Below the pieces are notes generated by a model that did no database searches, was not told the DNA's origin, and saw only the letters and a program-made list of their open reading frames with translations. A stretch of DNA of 64,000 nt from Trichobilharzia regenti (Eukaryota > Platyhelminthes > Trematoda > Strigeidida > Schistosomatidae), in NCBI GenBank assembly GCA_944472135.2, contig OX235262.1:90804903-90868902 (forward strand), written 5' to 3'. This document shows positions 46,001-57,090 of this stretch, one piece after another. Position 1 is the stretch's first letter. The number at the start of each line of letters is the position of its first letter. The position numbers were made by a program, and so were the translations under genes.

Positions 46001-49000
46001 TAATCACTGCACTCTCACTTTACTTCATTTCATTCGATTTGTGTCATACTTCTGCCTTTGCAAATTTGAAATCATTTACATCTACGTGAATTTCGATACT
46101 AATCTTTCAGTCTGCCGGTCGATCAATGCCATGATGGATCTATTTTCATATTCGTTTAGTAGGACAGTCGAATACTACCTCTCAGCAAGCCCAACTAATA
46201 ATAGAAATCATCGGTAACCAAGTTGACGTGTAATGGCAAAGAATAATCAACAAGTTTGTGATCATGATTAGGTTTTTCCGGATACCATCATATTAGCCGT
46301 TTGTCTCAACTACAGGAGGAACGGACGAGTATGTCAAGTTGAGAATCGGGAAGGCGAGAAACACATTCATCAACCTGAAACCAATCTGGAAATCTTCGTC
46401 ACTCAGCATCAACAACAAAATTCGGTAGGATTTTCAATACAAACGTCAAGTCAGTCAGTGTTTCTATACAGATCAGAAACTTGGCGGGAGGGTCACAAAG
46501 AATATTTCCAACAGCCTGTTGCAGACATTTATCAACAACTGTCTTCGCTGGATCTATACTGAAGATCAGATGGCCAGGCCGGAAAGAATCACCAACACGA
46601 AACTATGGCTGGGAACAAACAAAACAAGAACCAATTGCCAGCCAACAAATATGCAGGAGAAAGTGGAGATGGATTGATGGACACTCGCTGAGGAGGCCGC
46701 TGGGTGACATCGCGCCCGCGTCAGGCCATTGCTCGAGTGGAACCAGGCCGAAAGGGAAGCGGCGAGTGGGACGTCAGTGCAAGGGTGACATGGAGGAGAT
46801 CGTGTGAAGAGGAGTTGAAACAGTATGGACTAACATGGATGAAAGTGAAAAGTACAGCAAAAGACAGAAGCAAGTGAAGACGTGCAGTTGAAGCTCTGTG
46901 TTCCACTAGGAACCCAAGGGAACAATAATAATAATAATCATATTAGCCGTGGTGTTATTTCCCAGGAAACTGAGGTGGCTGATAGATCTGACCACTTCGT
47001 GTCTCATATTACCAAACGAAGCATAGATGCAACATTTCGCATTTCACAGACCAACAACGCATACTAAATAGTATCAGTCCATGTTCCGAAAACTCTATTG
47101 CTAATATTTCATGTATGTTATCATGTATGTATTTAACGGCTAAGGCTTTGGTGGTATTAGATTTTATTTACTATTCATTTAACTAACGCTAATGTAGTAT
47201 GAAGGTCAGTTGTTGAAAGCACTAGTTATTACGTAATGCTGAAGATCGTAGAAGCAAAAATTTGCAAACATGTAAGTGCTTATTAAGAGTTACAGACTTC
47301 ACTTATAAAAATGTGGTATAATTTAAGAACACCCTTAAGTGTTTTCAGATTAGAGACCTTCTACTTACTACAGGTAAGTTCTGTTGACTACCTTCACGAA
47401 GCGGGAGTGTTCCTCACAAAAGTGATAGGGCGTATGCGAACGTCTGGTATGTACAACTGGAATGGTGGACACACAGGTCTGCCTATGGTGCGGTGCTGGA
47501 AAACTCTGATTCCAAGCCTATGGTGTATGCGGGTTCCAGAATCTAAAAGGATCTAAAGGCGTGTGGACCTGTCTCGGTCACCGAAAATCGTGGGAAGGTA
47601 GCTCCTAACGCTGCTCTACTGTTTTTTGGATCAAACTCCAAGTGGTGGCGGGTTATGTCCCTTAAGACAATCATCTGCTTTGGTCTACGCGCCCGAGAAG
47701 TAATCCAATCATCTCACAAACTCAGTGTGGAGCATCTGTTGGTGCCCATAATGTACCAAGTTTGCGTTTTCAATAATTTAATAAAAGCAACCTTTTACGT
47801 GCGGCTTCTTATCTGTTGTCTCGCAACAGATCAATGGGACAGTTTCGCTAGACAGGAATTGAAACTTCAAAATCGTTTGTATTTATTTTTATCTGCTAAA
47901 TGTCGTGTTATCAGAACGTTTTAGCTCTAAAATCTATTGTATTCAATCCATAGTAATTGTAATTAATACGGTGGTCACCACGTGTCTATCTACTAAATCA
48001 CTCTGAAAATCATTTCAATCACATATATAGCTTTTTAGACTCCATAAATCGACCACAATGTTTCAAACGCCTACTTTTGAGGTTTATTCTAGTTCCGATC
48101 TGTACAAATTTACAATATATTTTACCGATTTCCTTTATTGTTTTGTTGTTTTTCAAGGACTCACTCTGCAGTAGCATGCTCTACGAAGACACAAGTATTT
48201 GAGAACCTGTATTCCTAATGTTCACCACATTCAATAACCATGTTTCGCAACCACGCAATGTGACAGAAAATTGCACTTTGCTAAATGTGAGATGAGCACT
48301 TTTATGAGTACAATGCATTTTAATCCTGCAGCGTTTTTTATTTTTGATAAGTGTGAAACGGCGTCAAGTATGCTGAAGTTTCGCTCCAGCATTTAGCTGG
48401 CTAACTAGATGAGTGATCTTTCAGAAGTCAGGAGCATGTGGCTAAATAAAATATGTGTAGAAAAACACATTCGATGAGTAACATTCATCACCACAATCTT
48501 CAATCACTGAACATAACTATAAGAAAAAGAACTACACTTGCTAATGCACTTAATAAGTTTTTTTTATAAATCAGTGAACCGGTATGATTTTTTTTGCGTA
48601 CAGTTTCGTAACTATGGGGCATTCTCATATAAGTAAAGCTTTAAATTAAGTACAAGCATCGGTTTATAGTTACGGATGCATGACACTTTTAACAAAAAAT
48701 TTAGAGAAATTGTAACTTACTGTTCCTGATAGCAGTCTTCTCCTATAAAAAGTAGCCCATGTCTGTTTTCCACCAACTGAAGGATCCAAGACTATGTCAC
48801 CAGAACGAGGTGCCACCAATACGGTATTTTTCGGTAAATTTCCAGATCCTGGGCCTAAAGTCACAGGTGTTGTTGGTGATGGTCCCATGAAACAATTACT
48901 GGACAGTTTGAAACCAGATAATATGCGGACATTGGAACACAACCAAGCTACATCTGCTTTCACGTGATCATAAATACGAACATTATCCAAAGCGATAACA

Positions 49001-52000
49001 CGACGTAAACACGCATTTTCGCCTATAAAACAACTATCTCCCAAAACGCAGTCAATCAGGCAAGCATAAGCTGAAACCTCACACTTGGGTCCAATAAAAC
49101 AAGCCCCAATTAGTCGTGCTGTGTGATGGATTTTTGCCGATGCAGAGACAAAAACTTGTGGACCAACTGCTAAAATTTCAGAATCCAAAGATGATGAGTT
49201 AGCATAAAGCGGTGGCAATGAGAAACAAAATCCACCTTGTCGAGACAGAAGTCGGAAATTTAAGTCTATCAAACTACTGAGATCGGGAGCAGCTTGAACT
49301 ACTATTGGCCCTTTAGGTAATGGTTCAATATGAATAGTATACTCCATAATTTCTTCATTTGTTAGTACTCCATTAACAAGATCATCCATAGTTTCATAAT
49401 CAAAATTATCCTGAGTAACAGAAAACAAAAGCGACTAAGTTGTAGTGTTTAGATAACTGAGCAAGGTGTGGTATACAAAATCGGCACAAATTTATATTAA
49501 TTAAAAGTTATGCTAGTATGAATGAACTTCATTTAGTCTACAGTAACATGCTTACCAGACATGCACAATAAAAAAACTAGCATTGTGAACACAAGTGAAA
49601 AGCAACAAAGCAGCGGTTGCATAACGTTCCTAGTCAAGGAACCAACTGGATTGTTGAGGAAAATCATAAATGTACTTACATCAAAACATTTACTGAATGC
49701 ATATGATATTTATCAGGCTATTATTGTAACCAGTTGCACCTAAAACATTGGAGGCTGTCTTGCTTCGCGTGTTTTGTGAAACACGTAAGAAACTGATTTT
49801 GGATGAACAGACCGCCTTTTATTCAGGTCGTGGGTGCACTGACTAGGTTTTCACTCTTGGTCATTTTCTACAACCGTATTTGATGATATTATGGCTGTTT
49901 CTGACTTGTTGGACAGGGCTGCCCAATGGAAGTGTCTGTTAGAGAAAGATGTCCCTGAGAACTTTGTCAACATCCTGAAATTCTTATATAAAAGCACCTC
50001 AGGTACGGTAAGGGTGACCACCAACTATCAACACTGTTTTCAACTAACAATTAGATTAGGTAGGGTTGTTAGACCTCATAATTTCTCCTTAACTTTCCAG
50101 TAATGACATTCTAGAGATAACCTAGAGGAATGTACCTGGTGGTAGTGCTATAGATCTACTGCTTGTAGAAAGATTTTTTAACCTTGAGTATGCAGATTAT
50201 ATCGTCTTACTGTGTGTTAGTATACAAACTGCCTTAATCGCACTTAATCAGTAGGCAACGCGTGTTTGCAAGTACAATGTGTACTTTACTGGAACTGCAC
50301 TCAACCTCGAAGATGAACCGTTAAAAGTAGTGGACAAGTTTGTTTACTGAAGTAGCTGTGTGAACTACGAATTTCATGCTAGTGGCTTCCATACAGATTG
50401 CTGTTCGCTAGCTCTGGGACAGTGCAAAAAGGGGGATTGGTGCCGTGGAATGAAGAAAAGTTGTTGGATTAGTGCCTGCTGGTGCACCACGATTCAGTTA
50501 ATAGAACCCATGAGGTAATTAGAACCAGTGGCTCAGGACGTTATCAGATATAGATCAGAATCAGAATCAATGGCAAACACGCTGCGATTTTCTCCTCTCC
50601 TCCCTTTCGGAAAAAAAATGAAGTAATGAACGCTCTTTAAAATACTTTTGACAAGTAAGCTTGCTTATTTTCACCATAAGGTTCTCTAATTATTTTATTT
50701 CCTATTCATCTACTGTTTTGTTGGTGTTATGTGGTGCATCTTTTGGCACCCACATAGTACTTAGATTTTGTCTAAATAATAATACTCAATAAACAGTCTT
50801 TAAGAAACAACAGATCTTATCTTAAGACAAAAATTTTGTTAAACTAGGATGTGCTGCACATAAAACTAATGATATCAATCATTTATCCAAGCAGAAAGAA
50901 GGTAGACATGAGATGATTACCACAAATTTAAGATAATCTCCCAAATCTTCGAGGAACAGCTTCAATCACAAACGTATTTCACCGGCATCTGTTAGGATAC
51001 TATCCCAATTCGCTTTTGTTTACGACAGAACTCACAAGCGGGATCGCTTTTTATTACAAAATATGTAACATATGGAGGTAATGTTTGATGTTCTCCAGGT
51101 TTGGGTATTCGATCAAGGATATTTTATCACCGGTACACACGATATTATTAACATTAATTTCACTGAAAGTTTGAACATATTTGCGCTTTCTTTTCATGTG
51201 AATTTCGTCCAGGTGAAATTGAGAATAGAGATGTCTGCTTTCAACCTTGAATACTATTCGAGCTTTTAGAACTAATTATTTGTTGCGACGTAAAGCTCTG
51301 CTGTCACTTACTGCTGTGTATCCGATTGTTGATTTACTTGTTTGAATTTCAGTTGACTGTTTTTTCTAATACCTAGCTGGGGTCTTCGAGACGCTAAGAA
51401 CCAATGGCCACGAGCTGTTGGTGATATAGCTCGAAATAGTTTTAATAGTGCAGATGCATTCACTATTTCTGATTTCCTAGATCCACTGATTTCTATGTTG
51501 AAACCAGTCAGTCAGGCAGTAAATCCTCATTATTACCCAAGTAACTTCTTTCTCCTTTACATTTCCATTTGTTATAGCTTTTTATACTACTTATTTCCCC
51601 TACCTTTATGCGTCCTTTATAAAGTATGGCAACTTGAACTGCTGAACGTTTGGGAATTCAGTTGAGTTCTACGTGCCTGTTACTTTCGTCATGCTTCTAG
51701 TCATTCTCTTGCTGACTTAGAGTGCATACTTACTAAGATAATAGTATCTTCTCGGACACCATTGTGATTTTAATTGTATATTCATAATTGCATCTAATAT
51801 AGAACTTGATAAGAGTTTCTCTTTTACTTAGAACATGGGAAAAAATCCTATCTTGGCATAAAACACCTTGTATAAAGATGAAACCGTAAGCCGCTTAACT
51901 ACCAGGTGACATTGCACATATTGACAGAAAATCTTGCAGCTTCTTATAATTACTCATCATGTTTGTTGGTAAATGTTTATCTGGACATTCCTGTCATTAA

Positions 52001-53064
52001 TAATATTGCATTTATTCCAAAGTCACCACCACAAATAAAGTTCACAGAACATTAATACTGGGAAGAGACGTAGGCTGACAAGTTCCATGAAGAATACAAG
52101 ACGAATCTACACAAAACCATCTACTTATTCTTATAGCATTTTCATTTTCTAACACTAGAAAAATCACACTAAGAAATCTAGGTATTAGGAGAAATTGAAA
52201 AAAGTATTTACGTAAGAATTCATCATTACGAAGAGTTTCGTAAAATTAATACTCAGTATAAACAGAACCCTATAAACTTAACATTAGGAAATACAAAAAA
52301 TCATAACACTAACTTACTTGAAATAACGGTGGTATGTGGTTGCTGCATACAGCCAGCTGAATATCCATTAACTGAGATGACTCAATGACCTCTCCACTTT
52401 TCATGACATCGCTTACGAAAATTGGGGAGACTTCACCTTGAGACTCGTGGAAAAGGTTTATTAGACGATTATTATTAGTTCTTGAAAATATAACATTAAC
52501 TTTAAACTCAGAAGCTTGCACTGGGCTTACCACCTCAGTGAGGGAGGGTAACAGAAGGGTGAGTATGGCATTTGGTATTTTTTCACGCCTCTCCTTATGT
52601 TTCTGCACATATTTTGTCAGAGAAACGCCACATATCAGATCGGCAGGAGCCAGTAAGAAGTCTGATACTCCATTAAGAAATTCACTTGACTCAAGATCCC
52701 GCATAATATCACCTAAATTGTGACATTTCTCAACATTTCGTACGTGGATCTTCAACCCAGGGAAATAACTATTTAATTTAACTTGCTTTATAAATGTCTG
52801 GATTTTCTTATAACTTTTAATGGTATATATAAGGATATTTTTGAACCCATCAGAAGCAAGTGTAGATAGATTAATGTACAGCAGAGGGACATTACCCAAT
52901 GGAAGTAAACATGGAGGGATGTATTCACTCAACGGATCAAAACGGTTAAACAAAAGATCTGCAATTAATACTGCAGATAGTTCCTTATCCGTCTGCCCGT
53001 AAACAGAGGACGCACCATCTGAGGCACCCTTAGGTTTGTTTTTGTTACTCTTCGATTTATTCAT
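42160..53064 (-). CDS. Translation initiation factor eIF2B subunit epsilon (gene span)
   Basis: Catalytic subunit of eIF2B, the guanine-nucleotide exchange factor that reloads eIF2 with GTP in the cytoplasm, a main control point of translation. Exons 53064-52318, 49410-48721 and 43020-42160 are all phase 0 and give about 765 residues (about 720 in human). Residues 1-249: nucleotidyltransferase-like domain (AVLIADLLFNRFDPLSEYIP, LLPLGNVPLLYINLS). Residues 250-479: DNFDYETMDDLVNGVLTNEE followed by a left-handed beta-helix (GACFIGPKCEV, DCVLGDSCFIGENACLRR). Residues 480-765: acidic linker and W2/HEAT domain (MILEVNSLKHAYNV, FLDWLEQAEEEEDDDD). Introns of 2.9 and 5.7 kb carry retroelements. An additional small exon in intron 2 cannot be excluded. 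Known to associate with four other subunits. Confidence 0.93.
43021..44535. other. eIF2B epsilon intron 2, part without assigned elements
   Basis: AT-rich intron. A stretch at 43600-43790 with GATTTAAGCCCATGACC (complement of a degenerate box B) may be an old SINE, but it matches no other copy here convincingly. Confidence 0.4.
44541..45425 (-). mobile_element. Degenerate Penelope-like element in eIF2B epsilon intron 2, with inverted terminal copy
   Basis: On the minus strand: ITLPYIKDISEITARLVKPL and IDVAHKPTKSLHSVLCQPKD, then CNKCEKHYIGQSGRSLRLRI with frameshifts. This is the same family as the 1.4-kb element (ILPYKRNIFEITARIVKP, CMNCNKHYIGHSGRPLRI). The tail 44541-44665 contains the complement of GCGCTGAAGATGTCGCC. 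At 45340-45425 a short plus-strand copy of that tail (GAAGTATGCGCTGAAGATG, CCAGCTCAGAGAACACAAC) lies in opposite orientation, giving the same palindromic layout. Confidence 0.85.
46290..46940 (+). pseudogene. Non-LTR retrotransposon 3' fragment (family R)
   Basis: Closely matches 21285-21925: CAACTACAGGAGGAACGGAC, GAAACACATTCATCAACCTG, TCAGAAACTTGG, GCTGAGGAGGCCGCTGGGTG. The frame at 46481-46807 is a remnant ([13 protein letters not shown]). Ends in AACAATAATAATAATAATC, the element's short-repeat tail. In eIF2B epsilon intron 2. Confidence 0.78.
47340..47790 (+). repeat. Possible non-LTR element debris (family S tail)
   Basis: At 47730-47785, GTTGGTGCCCATAATGTACC then AAGTTTGCGTTTTCAATAAT parallels TTGGTGCCATATTGTACC and AAGTTTTTATGCGTTTAAAT at the end of the 40.9-kb element. 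The upstream 350 bp is GC-richer than the surrounding intron and may belong to the same insertion, but I could not align it. Confidence 0.45.
48721..49410 (-). CDS. eIF2B epsilon exon 2 (beta-helix)
   Basis: 690 bases. Acceptor TTTGTTTTCTGTTACTCAG, first codons DNFDYETMDD, donor GTAAGT after LLSGT. The repeating hexapeptide pattern (IHHTARLIGACFIGPKCEV, VIALDNVRIYDHVKADVAW) forms the left-handed beta-helix by which the catalytic subunits assemble. Confidence 0.92.
49870..50800 (+). pseudogene. Non-LTR retrotransposon, RT to 3' end (family S), in eIF2B epsilon intron 1
   Basis: Frame 49891-50103 reads LLDRAAQWKCLLEKDVPENF and VNILKFLYKSTSGTVRV, the fingers region of the reverse transcriptase. 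Near 50185-50210 FFNLEYADYIVLLCV is the catalytic motif with YADD changed to YADY. A shrunken C-terminal region and the tail GTTATGTGGTGCATCTTTTGG up to TAATACTCAATAAAC follow. Stops and deletions are frequent. Same family as 40.9 kb, more decayed. Confidence 0.72.
51378..51540 (+). CDS. Exon-like open segment of unknown function (inside eIF2B epsilon intron 1, opposite strand)
   Basis: A 163-bp stretch with acceptor TTTTTTCTAATACCTAG at its left and donor GTAACT at its right. In one frame it reads WGLRDAKNQWPRAVGDIARN, SFNSADAFTISDFLDPLISM, LKPVSQAVNPHYYP. The composition is that of a soluble protein and unlike the surrounding intron. The frame stays open for about 100 codons, though the part past 51540 is hydrophobic and AT-rich like intron. 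I do not recognise the family. It may be an exon of a nested plus-strand gene or a remnant of a retrocopy. No partner exon was found. Confidence 0.35.
52318..53064 (-). CDS. eIF2B epsilon exon 1 (nucleotidyltransferase-like domain)
   Basis: 747 coding bases. ATG at 53064-53062 starts MNKSKSNKNKPKGASDG; eleven bases upstream is a strong acceptor, TTTTATTTTACTTTTAG, ending at 53073. The upstream junction is therefore either a 5'-UTR intron or a spliced-leader trans-splice site, which schistosomes use. The frame is open further upstream, but that part reads as intron (hydrophobic and low-complexity). The exon ends HIPPLFQ followed by donor GTAAGTT. Confidence 0.9.
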
Positions 53065-53787
53065 TCCAGAGACTAAAAGTAAAATAAAAGTGGAGAGAAA
53101 TTGAATACAATATATTAGAACAGAACGTTTACGAATGTCTGGCAATACGAAAATAATTATAGATGCAAGTGGACAAAAGAATAAACGAAGGCTTTTGATT
53201 TTTGTATCAAGGGGACAGATAAGCATTTTGCTTAGCAAGCCTTGCTTTTGGTTTTGTGGGAAATCATGCACTCTTATAGATGAATCAACATAGAACTTGG
53301 CACAGATACGGTTTAGTTAAAGCTGTGGCAAAGCGAAAAGACAATGAATGAGGTATTACAAGAACTTATTGACGCTACAAAGAACAGAAGCATATGGAAA
53401 AGGGAATAGACTAATGGAGGGTTTTAGTGTCCAGAATTTCGAAGTTAACTGAAAGGTTTTGAGTCATGCTACCATCAGTCTCTAACCATTGATTCTAAAC
53501 TCCCATAGGACTAACCGTAAAAACTACATCTACCTATGCGGATTAGATCAACAGTTAAAAACCATCTTGATTGATGTCACGACTCGGTCTGAAAATCCCT
53601 AACACTTTTCCCGACTAATTCAACTTCAGCTACCACTGCCCTACAAAGAAGGCGGAGGTTAGGAATGTGTAAAGAAATTCCTAACCATTTATTTTCCGTA
53701 CCTACGAGTGTACCTATAATTTTATTGTCACTCACCATGCTGCCCCACATTATACGAGGAGCTTAGTGAATAAAAAGCGTTAAATAC

Positions 53788-53994
53788 TTAAGATCTTTTC
53801 ATCTTTCCTGTTTCCAGTGGTCGTCTCACCTGTACAATAAAACGGGGGTGTTGCTGTATAGTATACATGATAGCACAAAAAACGGTAAAAGTGAGGTAAT
53901 ACCAAGCAAGAGTTCCATAATTGGGTTGAAATTTTTCCAGCAACCACTTCACTGGGGCTGATGCAACATTCCAGATAAGTGAATTTGACTGCAT
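53788..53994 (-). CDS. Small single-helix membrane protein, function unknown
   Basis: 68 codons from ATG at 53994: MQSNSLIWNVASAPVKWLLE, KFQPNYGTLAWYYLTFTVFC, AIMYTIQQHPRFIVQVRR, then LETGKMKRS. One membrane segment (about residues 29-45) is followed by a basic tail, the build of a small mitochondrial inner-membrane subunit, but I cannot name it. A donor-like CAG/GTGAGA follows IVQ, so a downstream exon may replace the last 13 residues. An acceptor-like CTGATAG lies 21 bases before the ATG. AATAAA at 53726-53721 could end the unspliced form. It is about 0.7 kb upstream of, and on the same strand as, eIF2B epsilon. Confidence 0.5.
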   Translation of the reverse strand: MQSNSLIWNVASAPVKWLLEKFQPNYGTLAWYYLTFTVFCAIMYTIQQHPRFIVQVRRPLETGKMKRS

Positions 53995-54014
53995 ATTTGA
54001 CGGTTTCACTCACT

Positions 54015-56315
54015 ATCAGTAAGTTAAGTCTGTGCAGATTAAACTTCTGGTATGCTGTATTTGACAGCGGTGAATTTCATACAGAACACCGTAAGATTCG
54101 TGTACACCTTACTTTGAGCTGCTTATTTACAATTCATACAAATAGTACACCATCACTAAGTAGAGTTTTATAAATTTACCTTAGATAAATTGTAAAGACG
54201 AACTTAATTAATTTAGATAGAAGTCTACGCAAAATATGACATAAATTACGGGTGTAGCCAATGGAATACTTTGATATTAGTAGTAAGAAGCATAGTTCAA
54301 TGCAAAAAAGTGGAACAACACACAAATGCAGTTACTATTATCTTCCAACCGTCTATCTTTTTGAAAGAGTTTTGCATAACATGCTTTGGCAAAACGAAGT
54401 ATTTTTGGCACTTAGTGAATCTTTGATGTACTGAACGCTTCAAAAGTATCACTCTTAGTGTTTAATACTTACACTATTTAAAAGCCTGCTTCCTTTCAAG
54501 CAAAGACTTCAAAAAGTTCTCATAAATCCGGGTAGTGTGCCTTCTTTTAGTCTCAAATTTTGTATGGAGAGAGATTTCCGCATTTAATGAGTAGACGTTG
54601 CTATAGAATGAGAATTTAACTGCAAACAAACATTATTCTACCCCAAAATGTCATAGATATGGTGATGAACTGAGTCTACTTTGATGAGAGACAAATAAAA
54701 GTCTCTTTTCAACATACCGATTTCTAATCATTTTACTTTGTCTTCTATAAAATTTACAATAACGTTCTAAAGCATCTACTTTTATTTTAGATTTCAAAAA
54801 CAACAGAAAACTGGTATTTTAGCGAATTCTTTGACTTTCCTAAACATATCTTGAACATACATCTTTTGTAAAATTATTTTATACACTACACAACCAGATT
54901 TTCAAGTTTCTGTGAATTTCGTTTCCACACTCTTTGTGATTAGTATTTATCTTGCATCACACTTGCAAACTTTTGTGTGTATTCTCTGTAATTTCATCCT
55001 AGTTATCATTGACCATGTACCGGGATGATCCAGTGCTACTGTCAATAATACAAAATATAATGAGACGATAAAAAAGCATTCACACAGATGAATGGTAAGT
55101 ATTCATATAATGAGTAACGTAGAACAAATGCGAATCACTCGTTGGAACCCACAGTCCTATTTTATGGGACATTAATCTCACCAAAGGGTTACACAATCGA
55201 ATATGGGCGACAAAGGTTCCACAACACGAAATCCTGCATGACCACTGAAACAAGTTCTTCAATGTAAGACCCCATTAAGTGTTTTTCATTTTATTTTCCA
55301 CTTCCAATAAATAGGCTTTCCTAACCAAGTATGAAGATTTCAACAAGCAACTAACCCACAGGATGGCTGAAAATATCAGTTGTCTCTTCGAACATGTTAT
55401 TACGATTAAACTAGAATATGGACATGTTTGAGCGTACTTAAACTGCTTATTGACTAACCATATGTTGCCAGTAGAATTAGTTACTCAATTCAAATTAATA
55501 AGACACTTTTAGGACTGCTGTACACTGAGAATAGCAACCAATCAACCAACGAAGAATAAGCAACTCATGTCACCACAGAAAACACAATTCAAGCAGCTAG
55601 AAGAAAAAAGGTTGTCTAAAAGGTGGAAAATTCGAAGAAAGGGGTTCTTACTAATTAACAGATACGCAGAAGCAAAAAAGCTGATGATATATACCCAAGA
55701 CAGTGAAGATTATAACCCACACTAGATTTATTTTATTTCGATAAAAATAACGTTTCGTTTCGACGATACATTCACCACATATAGGAGGTGAATTATCGTT
55801 CTGCCTATCTGTCACCAAAAGAAGATATAGAAAAGGACCCAACCCATTGAGGCGAAATTAAACTAGAGCAGTCACCTCGATAGAATTTACTGCTGATCTT
55901 GAGCATGCAAGTGGTCATAGCTGGGCACTACAAGTTGCGAAATCATTGAGGAGACCACCATACGTATTGGTGTTACAGTTTTCCTCTATACTTCTAATTC
56001 TGTCCTTCAATCGACAGAGAAATCCCGGTCCTTCTAGAAGACTAGTTATCCTGTCAAGCTTCCCTATATACACGTGGCTACGACTCGTTGTCCAAGGTCA
56101 TATACCGGATTGCTTCTGTCGTTTAGCTTTTTTATTATTTAAATGGCACAATAACATAGCCAAAGAGGAATGAGAACATAAAACTAAAAAATACTTGTGC
56201 GGACATTCACCGGTGCAACAAAATCACTTCAAATCTGTTTGGTATTTGGCTTTCGGAAGACTTTATGTAAAAATTGATAAACGCTAGTAGTGACGATTAA
56301 TCATCATGATCTGGC
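54015..56315. other. No gene recognised
   Basis: AT-rich sequence between the small membrane-protein ORF and the exon at 56.3-56.5 kb. No convincing exon or repeat was found. A possible poly(A) signal for the right-hand gene lies at 56136-56131. Confidence 0.4.
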
Positions 56316-56317
56316 AA

Positions 56318-56488
56318 CTATGTGATGTGCATATGCAATGTGGCCTTGAAAACGAATTTCCCACGATCCAATATATCCAATATCGTTTCTCTTTGTCCTC
56401 GCCCCTTGATTGTGAGGTATACGTTCCTGATCTTCGGTAAACTTCTGCGTAGCTCGTCCCGCCACTCGACTGTCGTAGCTTTGGTTGG
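56318..56488 (-). CDS. Probable terminal exon of a minus-strand gene (weak resemblance to mitochondrial ribosomal protein uS11)
   Basis: 171 bases, 56 residues plus TAG: PTKATTVEWRDELRRSLPKI, RNVYLTIKGRGQRETILDIL, DRGKFVFKATLHMHIT. Acceptor CAACTCCTTTTTGAG at the left of the frame; AATAAA at 56136-56131 is 180 bases past the stop. The pattern V-x-L-x-I-K-G-x-G-x-x-R, a helix, then x-F-V-F-K-A-T, recalls the C-terminal part of uS11 proteins (VxVKGxGxGR...G...IxxITDxTP). The basic C-terminal tail of uS11 is absent, so that name is only a suggestion. Upstream exons would lie beyond the LTR element inserted at 56532. Confidence 0.45.
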   Translation of the reverse strand, partial: PTKATTVEWRDELRRSLPKIRNVYLTIKGRGQRETILDILDRGKFVFKATLHMHIT

Positions 56489-56531
56489 CTCAAAAAGGAG
56501 TTGTGGTTTGTAGTATGAGATATGTTAAGAC

Positions 56532-56913
56532 TGTAGTGCACATTGTACCTTTGAACTTTTGTTTAAACTGACTCACCCACGGTGATCCACGTTTTACTCT
56601 TTTGAGTTGTGAGTCTTCCGTACGTTCATTGGTTCGCTCTCTTGTTGTGCTCTCTTTCTGCACACTCTCCGAGCCTACCTCCAGTAACGTCTGCAGCTAA
56701 GTTGTACAGTCACTTTATTTATTAAATCTGTTATTTAGTTACGTTAAATACAACTCATACTAAGAATTCTTTCCATTGTTAGCTTTTAAACTTTGATTGA
56801 GTTAATCAGTACTTACACGTTAGGTAGAGTACTCGTAAAGTCATAAGACGGTGAAGTTTTTAGTAAGTGTGGTGATATCGAAGACTATCTTAAGTCTAGC
56901 TTCAACACTTACA
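56532..56913 (+). repeat. 5' LTR of Ty3/gypsy element
   Basis: Starts TGTAGTGCACATTGTACC and ends CTTCAACACTTACA. Contains TATTTATTAAATC and other AT-rich candidate promoter sequence. Same length and, by my reading, same sequence as 61974-62355. Confidence 0.95.
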
Positions 56914-56915
56914 AG

Positions 56916-56926
56916 TGGTGAGCCCG
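56916..56926 (+). promoter_or_regulatory. Primer-binding site candidate
   Basis: TGGTGAGCCCG begins two bases after the 5' LTR. TGG pairs with the CCA end of a tRNA, the usual start of minus-strand synthesis. The tRNA species was not determined. Confidence 0.75.
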
Positions 56927-57090
56927 TTTTCACCGTTTTCCGCTATAGTAGCTTAACGTGTTAGCAATTCTTTTTACGTACCGTCTATTTTGTTATTTTT
57001 TTTCTTTCACGCACGGTTATAAAGATTTGTTTTGTTTGTGCTTACATTTGTTTTTTTATCACCTTGTTAATATTTTGTCTTGTGTGCAAG

